From NCBI GenBank assembly GCA_012845835.1, contig JABAKD010000002.1:9958120-10022119 (forward strand): a DNA stretch of 64,000 nt, in the 5' to 3' direction. A program made the position numbers and the translations under genes. This DNA is from Undaria pinnatifida (taxonomy: Eukaryota; Sar; Phaeophyceae; Laminariales; Alariaceae). The notes beneath the pieces were generated by a model. That model searched no databases. It was not told the origin of the DNA and saw only the letters and a program-made list of their open reading frames with translations. Positions 55,068-64,000 of this stretch are shown in pieces. Positions within the stretch are counted from its first letter, which is position 1; each line of letters opens with the position of its first letter.

Positions 55068-57056
55068 GATCACCTGATCAAGCATCACACACCACACACC
55101 ATACGTACATAGAAGACGCCGTTATACTTGTCTAAAAAAAAAAGACCACCGGCAGGAGTAGACGTAATGTTCCCCGCCTCAATGTTGCCAACCCCAGCAG
55201 CAACGGCAGCGCAGTAGGCAAGGCATTTCGTGGAACCGTGGATCAACACGTATGCCTGTACCTGTACACTCGCACACCTATGGGTGCTGCGTGTGTGGTC
55301 ACGTCACGGTATCACCCGGGTGTGATATATTGGACTCGACCTAAATGAAGGATGGGTACGTACGAGTATGCAAAAAACTTCCTGCCGCCGCGTTGGTATT
55401 ATAGGTACGTATAGGCTGGCCATTCGGCCGCCCGGGGTTCTTTGGGAACACGGCACCAAATCGCGCTGCGGAGCTGCGCCACTGCTCCTGCCGACCTCGA
55501 GCCTTTCAAAGGGTTGCGGCTATAGGGTTTGGCCTGGGGTCGTGTTGGTCTGGGCCGACGTGTAGGGTTCAAGATTACAGTCAACCAGAAACGAGCGGCA
55601 GGAAGTTTGCTGCCTGCCCGTCCTGCATTGAGGGGGAGCCGACAGCTTGGACGATACCTCCTTGCAATCCTAGAACTGCAGCACTAAACTGCAAGCCACA
55701 CTATAATTTCTACCAGGTTTTTAGCGTTTATGAGGGTGAAAAGCGTTGTCGGTTGTCGGACCAACCCCCATGGGCTACACCTTCATCTTGATCGGCCAAG
55801 CCTAATTCCACCGCACACCCTGATACCCTGATCCCGCCCCCTATAATTTTCGGATAATTTTGGGCTAGGTTAGGGCTTAGGCTTCTGGTTGAGTCCGGAC
55901 CTGTTCCCACCCGGAGGCAGCTATTAGTAGTACTGCTGTAAGCGCGAACCGTAGTTAGTCGCGTAGCTGGCTACTAGTGCTGCAGTGCTAGGATTGCAAG
56001 TGGCTGCGCCTGATATTGTGGGTTGTCATAATGATTGTGAGGCATGACATCGGAGGAAGCATGGTATGGAAGGTGTCCGGGGGATAAATCGGGTGGTTGT
56101 TGTTTTATCACCCAGGTGGTATCCTCTACGGGTCGGCATTGGGTGTGGTGCACGACGACGTCCATAGTAACATGCACCGCCGTCGCATACAACACGGTAT
56201 ATGATTTACTGTACCAGGTACCTTATATTATTTTCACATATACATGGTACATGGATACGTGTACATGGCTATACACAGCAGTACATAGTTTCATGTTATA
56301 TAACATGTCGCACACCAGATCGTGAGCCTGGCGTGCAGGCATGTAGTGCGGACGATGCACCGGCGTGGTCGGTGTCGGGGTGTGAAAAATCAAAAATCAA
56401 CTACCGAGTACCAGGTATGGCGAGAAATCTGTTTCAAATCTCGCGTAGAAACATGTTTGCACGGGGGTGACCTCACCAAAAAAATAAACGCTATTAGAGG
56501 AGGCCAGAGTTAGAAAGGGCGTGTCAACTCTTCTTCTCGGAAGGTTGGGGGGGGGGTTAGAGGCTATCAGGCATCAGACACCATGAAGAACAACGCAACC
56601 ACCTGGAGAGTTCGTATCATCGGCGTACAGCTACAATTAGAGTAGACTTATACCAGGTAGAATGAAGAAGGAAGTAGTGTCCCTTATATAGTGCCGGTAT
56701 GTGCCAGCCGGGAGCATCGGCTCTATATGGGACGCATTCAATAATATAGATCCGGACACCGATGCTCGTTGCGATTTAACAGGCACTATATCGGATAACC
56801 AGCACTACTCAACCGGCTCTATAGAGGGACCTCTACCCTGTTTAGCAAAAAAAATGAAAGACGGCAGCCTGCGAAACGTTACCATATAAGGATGGCATCC
56901 ACCAACTGCATCAAAACCCACAGTGGCGCTCCTCCCCCATCTGCCATTGGCAATGCGTCACCATGTCGAGCATCGGGGCAACAACACCAACCGACTTACC
57001 AGGTAGCTTCTTGCTACTCGTACTCGTGCAGCTCTACTAGTACGAGAATTAGTTGG

Positions 57057-57383
57057 CTAGTCTATCGCGCACCTGAAATTCAAATTTTGCAAAATTGCAA
57101 GCTCGCCGTAGACTCGCTCTGCGCCGACAGCCAAAGCTTTCAGCGCGACTGGGGGAAAAACGAAGTCGATCTTATACACGGAAGCTTGTAGCGGAAGCCC
57201 AGGAGCCACGGTTACTCCCTCTAGCTGGTAGCTATTAAGACGACAGGATGACTGCCGTTGTAGCCTGATGCAAGCCCTATCATAGCTCGGAAGGAGTGCG
57301 GGGTGTTTGTCCATGAGTTCGCGCGTTAGTTTAGATACTAGTTCCATGTTTTTCGTTGTGTTGTTGGTCACCGGTTGAGTCAT
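57057..57383 (-). CDS. Hypothetical ORF (108 aa)
   Basis: ATG to TAG, with MELVSKLTRELMDKHPALLP near the start, YDRACIRLQRQSS, then a hydrophobic end (YKIDFVFPPVALKALAVGAE). It reads like a real peptide and the frame stays open upstream without a second ATG. It could be a mobile-element fragment. No family was recognised, and no splice sites force a larger model. Confidence 0.35.
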   Translation of the reverse strand: MTQPVTNNTTKNMELVSKLTRELMDKHPALLPSYDRACIRLQRQSSCRLNSYQLEGVTVAPGLPLQASVYKIDFVFPPVALKALAVGAERVYGELAILQNLNFRCAID

Positions 57384-57630
57384 TGTGTAATGCGTTGTTG
57401 CTGCTTTTTCTTGTTGGTTGTTGTCGCTGATGGTGGTGTTGTCCGTTTGTTGCTGCCCTCGTAAGTTGTAACCACCGACGACAACCAACACACCCCTTGA
57501 GAGACACAAGTTCCGTGGTCACACACTACGAGACGGAGCCTCATTCAGATTCAATTCCGAACCGGGTAATGCCGATCCTGGACCAAACTGGATACGAAAA
57601 AGATCCAACACAAGATCTGGCTATAGACTT

Positions 57631-58110
57631 ACAAGGGCTCCGCTACGCGGGCGGCTGACGCCGCCCGCTACGCTCGCGCAAGGCAAGGAAGAATGCAACA
57701 AAAAACATGTAAAAAAAAGGGGACAGAAAGAAGGGGGCCCATGATTTGGTGCAAACAGCGATTTGATAATGCCAAGAGCTGCTTGTGCAGAGCAAGTTGC
57801 CCTGTTATGCTCAGCTGTGCTGTGTGCTTTTGTTACCGGTGTTACGTTTTGATCGGCAGTACGGGGGTAATTTGCGTGGGGGAAAAAACAGGGGCCCGTG
57901 AAAGATCAAATACATGTATGAATGTAGAAAAAGAAAAAAGAAGAAAAGCAGCACATCATAACACGTATTGTACTGCTCTATGTTCGAAAGAAAGCACACA
58001 GCGCAGCACGACACAGCACCGCAGCGAAGGGCACGGCAGCGCACCGTGCGGCTCCGCACGGCTCCGCACGGCGCTACGCTGCGCTGCTGGGCTATATATA
58101 GCCGGACTGG
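57631..58110 (+). repeat. Second copy of the 22313 repeat
   Basis: CAAGGGCTCCGCTACGCGGG to CTGGGCTATATATAGCCGGA, close to the 22.3 kb copy throughout (GATTTGGTGCAAACAGCGAT, TGTGCTTTTGTTACCGGTG). Confidence 0.65.
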
Positions 58111-58341
58111 CGGAGATGGGAACACAGCCGTGGGTGATCAAGATAGAAGGAAGGTTGGCGGCGCAGGCATTCAGGGGGTACGTGAGATCGAATATGGAAG
58201 ACCCCCTTTGGGTGTCAAGGATATCGGTAGAGAGGTCAGGAGCGCCGGGCAGATAGCCGGGGCAAGGCACGAGATGGGGGGGGGGGGGCGGGGGCGAGGG
58301 TGGAATAGCGTAGGCGCGGGCGTAGAACGCGGCTTCCGAAT

Positions 58342-58550
58342 GGGCTTCTGGTTGTTGAGGTTATCTGTCGGGAAGGGGGGCAGGTCAGCCGCGTACAATA
58401 GCCGGGAGAGGGAGCGGGGGAGGGAGAGGGGGGCAAGGAAAACCGGACGAGGGTGAGCCGTCAGTTTCCACCCCCCCCACCCTCCCCCGCGGGGCGGGGG
58501 AACACCATGATATTAATGAACACGCATATTTTCGTGAAGAGGAGACCAAA
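58342..58550 (+). repeat. 209-bp direct duplication, copy 1
   Basis: Nearly identical to 58991-59199, from GGGCTTCTGGTT to GAAGAGGAGACCAAA. The first substitution is G versus C in GGTTGTTGAGG. Confidence 0.9.
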
Positions 58551-58990
58551 ATGTAAGGATGTCGGAACAGTCTGGAGTTTGGCGGAACGAAGAGGAAATA
58601 TCGGAGAACCGGGTAGCATAGGGGGGGGGGGTGGTTCCAGGGGAAGGAATAGCGGAAAATAGGAGGACCTCAGCATCAACAACGTAGCACACCAGCAGCA
58701 CACCAGCAGCGAGTATCGGACACAACAATCGGTAGAGGAAGAAGGGAGTAGCGCCCACGCAGCAGCGACAGCAGCAGCAGTAGCAGTAGGGAGAACACGT
58801 CGGCAGGAGCATAGGGGTAGAGAGGTGGCACGGGGAGACACCAATCGCAATCTCCCACCCTCCCACCCGATTGCTTCACGAGCAGGAGGGCTAAAGCGGA
58901 GGGAGGGGGAGGGGGGCGAGAGGAGGGAAGGAAGGAAGGGCAGGGATCGATTCCTTCATCTTCCGGTGTGTGCGTGCCTTCGGGGGGGGG

Positions 58991-59199
58991 GGGCTTCTGG
59001 TTCTTGAGGTTATCTGTCGGGAAGGGGGGCAGGTCAGCCGCGTACAATAGCCGGGAGAGGGAGCGGGGGAGGGAGAGGGGGGCAAGGAAAACCGGACGAG
59101 GGTGAGCCGTCAGTTTCCACCCCCCCCACCCTCCCCCGCGGGGCGGGGGAACACCATGATATTAATGAACACGCATATTTTCGTGAAGAGGAGACCAAA
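58991..59199 (+). repeat. 209-bp direct duplication, copy 2
   Basis: Partner of 58342-58550, separated from it by 440 bp. The high identity implies a recent event. Confidence 0.9.
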
Positions 59200-60111
59200 G
59201 TCATAACTGGCCCACAGCTTCAGCTTGCTCCTGTTGCCTTGTGTTGTGTGCCCTTGGGCGCATTACAAAAAAGCTCGCATGGACGTCTATTAAAATGCAA
59301 GCTCAACTCCCTCGCATGGACGTCCATTATTAAAATGCAAGTTCAATTCCCAAAAAAGCAAAGTTGCAAGTTCAACTCCACCAAAAACAAATCTTGGAAA
59401 AAGAGAGTAAACAAATATAAAAAAGGTTGAAAAAATGTTCAGAACTTGAAAAACCCGTGAAAAACGAGTTCGAACGAATCAAATTTAAAGGAGATAGTAG
59501 AAAATGAACGAAGAAACAACAACTGAAGAACGAAAAAAATACAATAATAATTGACGAAATGTGTGGATACCATGTCCCCGAACCAACACGCCTAGGGAAA
59601 ATGTCGAAACCCCTTCAACCTTCCAGACATCGTTTCTGGAAGGATCGCTTGGGGAACACGGGAGATTGTCATGTCTAGAACACGCCACGGAGCCTTCCCC
59701 TCCACGTTCCGCTGACGGATCCTCCGCGGCGGATACACCGCCTAGCGGATTCTCCGCAGCGGGACTTTGGAAGGTCCCGCTGGATTGTTCCTTTTATCCG
59801 AGAGCTGAGGGAGCACCGACAACTGCTCGCCCACCGCTCTCACAACAACACAACAACAACTACTACTCCTTCTCCTTGCACTTCTGGGAGTGAGTCCATC
59901 TCAACCTGTCCTGTCTCTCCCTCTGTCAACGGCCTGCTGTATCAGCCCGTGTTGTCTCACACTCCGCCGTCGTAGTTCAACAGTGAGAACACTCTGCTCA
60001 CGCAGAGAGAAGTGGGATCGCGACCCACCGACGGTTTTGACTACGAATCTTACTGGCGTCTGACGGCAGTTGAAAAATCAACTTGTTCGTGTTGATTCCT
60101 AGTCTTTCGAG

Positions 60112-60741
60112 ATGTCAACTGGAGAGTACGCTGACCCCGCAGCGGGATAAAAAAACCCGCTACGATCGGAGGGCGTCCTGGAGCACAAAGGGGGTGCATC
60201 GGAAACCCCTGCACCGACTTCTTCCGAACCCATCGTCGCCATCCGCGAGCGCCTAGCTCGCATCGTCAACCACCAACTCGAGCGCATGGAGAACGGCGAG
60301 ATCGACCAGCTCTCCGACCAGCACAACTCCATGCTTCAACAACTGGCAAGTATGAGTGTCTCAGGTAGTTCGTCTGCCGCTTCGTCCGAGACTGACCCCT
60401 CGAACCCTCTCCCTGTCCAACCAGTTCCCACGTACGCAGGAGTGCTGTCCGCACCGAAAGCTGTCACTTTCACGCCCAATGACGTACGTAGCTTACCGCG
60501 CTTAACTGGTAGCGCCGATGTTGATGTCGCAGAGGTCTTGTCTCAGTTTCGCCTCGTTGTTGGTTTCCGAGCGAAAGCCGTAGCTCCGCACGACGAGAAA
60601 TTCGCGGATAATCTTGCCTTTGAGCATCTGTCACTTATCTGCGATGGTCACTGCGTGGCACGGCTCGATGCTGGCATGCAAACGCCATCATTTTTTCTTT
60701 GTTCTTTTCGTCTCGCAGAGTGCAGATTTCTGGCTTTGTAG
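60112..60741 (+). pseudogene. gag: Gypsy gag, damaged
   Basis: The reading frame opens at ATG 60112 (MSTGEYADPAAG), hits TAA at 60148-60150 and then continues in the same frame through SEPIVAIRERLARIVNHQLE to a capsid-like stretch (DVDVAEVLSQFRLVVGF). It ends at 60741. No CCHC zinc knuckle and no capsid C-terminal half are present. Translation might restart at ATG 60286. The frame meets pol at TTTTTTCTTTGTTCTTTTCG-TCTCGCAG, which looks like a 3' splice site or marks an internal deletion. Confidence 0.6.
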
Positions 60742-63700
60742 AAGACTATCCAGTACCCGAAATCACTGTAGATACTGCTACTGATGTGTCTGTAGTGTCT
60801 CATGCATGGTTAAAGTCACACCCAACCCTGCATTCTGTTATTATCCAACCTGTCCCGCCAACCGCCGTTGCCTTGCAAGCAGCGAATGGTTCGCCGTTGA
60901 ATGTCTTAGGGTTTGTTGTTTTTTCACTCACCCTTGGTACGATTACGCACGTTGTCGAAGCATTAGTTGTACCGTCTCTTGGTCCCGATTCAATACTCCT
61001 TGATAACAGTGTCATGTCTATTTTTGGAGCTATTCTTGATTGGGAAAACCAAGTAATGTCTTTTCCTTCTACTGGTGATTCTATACCAGCAGTTCATCGT
61101 ACTAGCTACCCCGTCTCCCGCCCCGCCGATCCCTCCACTGTCTCTAGCGACTCTAACCTGTCCGTCGCTGCTGTCCACCATGATGCAGAAGGAGTCGATG
61201 TCAGGTTGCGTGAACGTGTTGATCTTAAACCGAGACACGAGGCCCTTGTCGTAGCTTTTACTGATTGTCTTCCCGCGCACGATTCTACTGTTGTCGTAGA
61301 ACCCCTAATAATGTCTGAGCTTGAGTTTTTGGAGTCCAGTAGCTCGTCAGTGTTCGAGAAAATTATTGTCGCTCGCACTCTTGCTACTTGGCATGCTGCT
61401 GATGGTTCAGTAGCCGTGCAAATTGCAAACCCGTCTTCTGATGGGGTTGCGCTACCTATTGATTTATGTCTTGGTCAGTTATTCACTGTGTCCGTAGTGA
61501 CGCCTGATCAATTGCACGTTAATGCCGTTGCGAAAACTCCTACATCAGTTGATGAAATCGCTCAAGCCAAATCTGAGATCGAAGGTCCCCTGTCCAAAGC
61601 TTTTACTAACACTAAGCTCACGTCTGACCAGAAAGTCTCTGTCCTAGATTTGTGCGCTCGATACCGTCCTGTCTTTGCCTTGTCAATGTCAGAGCTAGGT
61701 CGTTGCACCAATGCAGAAGCAACATTTCCTTTGCCTCCTGACACCCGACCTATCGATCGTCCCCCGTACCGCGCCAACCCTCGAGCTAAAGCTGTCATTG
61801 ATAAGTGTGTTCACGATATGCTTGAATGGGGCATCATCGAAGAACGTCCCAGCCCGTGGGGTAGCCCGTGTACGCTTGTCGCAAAGAAGAACGGTAGCCC
61901 TCGTTTCTGTGTTGATTATCGTCATACCCTCAACCGTAACATTGTCCGCAAGAGCTGGCCCCTCCCGAACTTAGATTCCTGTCTGGATGCAGTCGGAGGC
62001 GTCAAATTCATCTCTACAGCCGATGTCCTCAGTGCGTTCTGGCAGCTACCCGTCGCAGAAGAGCACATCGACCGGACAGCATTCGTCACTCCGACCGGCA
62101 AGTTTTGTTTTAAACGTATGCCTTTTGGAGTTTGTAATGCCCCATGGTTGTTTCAACACATGATGTCTGTCACTTTCGGCCACCTTGGTCCTGAGTCGGA
62201 TATTCTTACGTACATGGACGATATTATTTGTCTTAATTCTACGTTTGAAGCTCACCTGAAATCCCTCGAGCAAATGTTCTCAGCGTTACAGGCAGCTGGC
62301 TTAACTTTGAAACCGACCAAACTTCAATTCGGTCAGAAAGAAATCGAGTATCTTGGCCATGTCATTTCGGAAAAAGGTATATCAATCAGTGCCGACCGTG
62401 TCAAAGCCATTTTAGCACTGCCTGAGCCTGAGTGTATCAAAGATAATCGCGGATTCTTAGGTACACTCAACTATGTCCGCCGTTTTATAGACGGTTATGC
62501 TGAAATAACAGCACCGCTAGTTGAACTCACTCGTAAGGATTATGTCAAAAAGACCGCTTTCAAGAAGGCTTTTGGGCCCGCGCAACGTGAAGCATTCGCT
62601 CGCGCAAAGCGTGCCCTTAGTTCCGCACCGGTCCTTAAATACCCAGATTTTACTCGGGAATTTATTGTCCATACCGATGCCTCAGAAGCAGGAGTAGGAG
62701 CATTTCTCGCTCAACGCTCACGCGAAAGCAGCTCCGATTCCGATCTTGATATCATCGCGTATTATAGTCACCGCTTTTCAAAAAGCCAGCGTCATTATAG
62801 TGCCACCATGAAAGAGTGTTGTGCTGTGGTCTGGGCTGTCACCCACTGGCGTCCGTACCTATGAGGCAAGCATTTCACATGCTGTACCGACCACCAAGCA
62901 CTAACGTACCTGTATAAAATGCAGGACACCTCTAACATGCTCACCCGATGGGCGATCGCACTTCAGAATTACGATTTCACTGTCAGACATGTCCCAGGCA
63001 AATTAAATGTCGTGCCTGATATGTTGTCTCGTGCTTTTAGCGAAGTCAATGGGGAACCCATCCCATCAGAGCCCAGATTAGCCGCCATTTGTCGCAATGT
63101 ACCGATTGAGGGACCGTACTATCCACCTGGGCCCCGCGAGTACGAACTCTCCGCTTCTAATTTGCACGACGTAGCACCTGTAGAAAGCGACCGTGAATTA
63201 TTCATGAGCGCTGTGTCTGTCTTCCCTACTGTAGACCCCGCGAAACTCGTCGATCTACAGAAAGAGGAATTTTGTCAGTATTTTGAGTACCTCCGAGCAC
63301 CAACATCGGCCCCACTCCCTAGTGGAGAATCTAAATACACGATGAGCTACTTCTTTTTAAATGAAGGATTGCTATTTCGGTCGTACCTTCCTGGTCACTT
63401 ACGGAAGCGTAGCACTTTCCGCGATCAATTGGTAGTGCCTACATCTCTCCGAAAAATTGTCATTAATTCGTGTCATGATCTACCAGCGTCTGGAGGTCAT
63501 TTAGCTTTTAAAGCAACATTCGATACCATTCGTGATAGATTTTGGTGGCCGACCATGTCCACGGATGTCCGTACTCATATTGAAGCGTGTCTGTCTTGCC
63601 AACACCGCAAGTCATCCCACCGCCCGCCCAAGTTGCCTGTGGGACACCGCCCTGTCACGCGCGCGTTCCAATGCGTCGCTGTTGATCTTGTCGAGTATAA

Positions 63701-64000
63701 AAGCTTGTCACAAGGAAATCGCTTCATCCTTTCTGTCATCGACCATCTTACTCGATTTGTCATTTTGATAGCCATCAAAAATAAGGCGGCTTGCACGATC
63801 GTTCGTCATCTAATCGAACGCGTGTTCTCGGTGTTTGGCCCTCCAGAAACACTTCATTCCGACCAAGGAAAAGAATTTGATAACGAATTGGTCAAGGAAT
63901 TACAATCAGTTTTTGGATATAAGAAAACGCGTACAGCCGCTTTTCGCCCTCAGGGCAACTCTGTCTTAGAGCGTGTACACAGCACTGTCCACAATATGTT
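60699..64000 (+). CDS. pol: Gypsy pol polyprotein, one in-frame stop, 3' end outside window
   Basis: Protease: the motif reads DTATDVSVVS (Asp at residue 25) where DTG is usual. Reverse transcriptase: NGSPRFCVDYR, STADVLSAFWQ, FGVCNAPWLFQ and the YMDD catalytic motif (residues 505-508). RNase H: HTDASEAGVGAF (about residue 660), then a TGA at 62862-62864 directly after THWRPYL, with the frame open again from GKHFTCCTDHQAL to the window edge. Integrase: an HHCC zinc finger (HDL ... H, CLSCQH) near 63470-63610, then a DDE core with Asp at 63684, Asp at 63861 (HSDQGKEF) and Glu at 63969 (D-D spacing 59, D-35-E). The single TGA makes this copy defective unless read through. Confidence 0.9.

Larger units (their letters stand above)
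55068..59560. other. Repeat-derived region upstream of NSE4
   Basis: Contents: the partner of the 13.2 kb repeat (about 55400-55620, minus), a block of CCGGCACTATA units (56690-56830), a copy of the 22.3 kb repeat, a 209-bp direct duplication, and G-rich/C-rich tracts at 58270-59130. The NSE4 promoter should lie at 55068 and above, but no defined motif stands out. A 108-codon minus ORF is listed separately. Confidence 0.5.
60112..64000 (+). mobile_element. Ty3/gypsy LTR retrotransposon, truncated by the window edge
   Basis: The domain order gag, protease, reverse transcriptase, RNase H, integrase identifies the Ty3/gypsy (Metaviridae) type. The 5' leader and LTR should lie between about 59.5 and 60.1 kb, but their limits cannot be set without the 3' LTR. 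A hairpin CCTTCCAGACATC/GTTTCTGGAAGG at about 59619 and a T-arm-like AGTGGGATCGCGACCCACC at 60009 lie in that stretch. The copy has an early gag stop, a shortened gag and one stop between RNase H halves, so it is probably not autonomous as it stands. Confidence 0.9.

Overview
This is a nuclear window from a eukaryote. The evidence is spliceosomal introns (one 7.4 kb long), dispersed transposons, long microsatellites, a mitochondrial glutaredoxin, an SMC5/6 subunit and a plastid-targeted protein. The plastid protein's N-terminus has a signal peptide followed by G-Q-A-F-F. An aromatic residue after the cleavage site is typical of algae with complex plastids, so an ochrophyte (stramenopile) alga is the best inference; the species is not identifiable from sequence alone.

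Almost all coding sequence sits in short exons (60-340 nt) inside long repeat-rich introns. I rebuilt genes by hand from splice sites, matching phases and family motifs. Three models close completely: (1) minus strand 5546-11464, five exons, a 236-residue plastid-targeted [2Fe-2S] ferredoxin-domain protein; (2) plus strand 19880-29219, four exons, a 209-residue mitochondrial CGFS monothiol glutaredoxin (Grx5/GLRX5); (3) minus strand 33709-55067, eleven exons, a 341-residue NSE4 kleisin of the SMC5/6 complex. A fourth minus-strand gene (16306 to about 18760) has four phase-compatible exons and no recognised family. It lies head-to-head with the Grx5 gene. Smaller exon-like pieces lie inside Grx5 intron 1, at 2827-2942 and at 15936-16010.

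Layout: 1-2.8 kb is a pile of retroelements (LTR fragment, TRIM-like element, tRNA-derived SINE copies, one split by a DNA transposon). 2.9-5.5 kb is repeats. 5.5-11.5 kb is the ferredoxin-like gene with a 645-bp AAAC array in an intron. 11.5-15.9 kb is repeats. 15.9-18.8 kb is the unknown gene. 19.9-29.2 kb is Grx5. 29.2-33.7 kb is a convergent intergenic region of minisatellites and MITEs. 33.7-55.1 kb is NSE4, whose introns hold GGGTT, TGTTG and ATC arrays. 55.1-59.6 kb is repeats. 60.1-64.0 kb is a Ty3/gypsy element running off the right edge.

The three recognised genes are unrelated in function (plastid electron transfer, mitochondrial Fe-S biogenesis, chromosome maintenance), and nothing suggests co-regulation beyond one divergent promoter region. 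The most unusual signals are about 25 dispersed copies of the 9-mer TACCTGGTA, repeated tandem duplication of splice junctions beside real exons, and nested transposon insertions that preserve target-site duplications.
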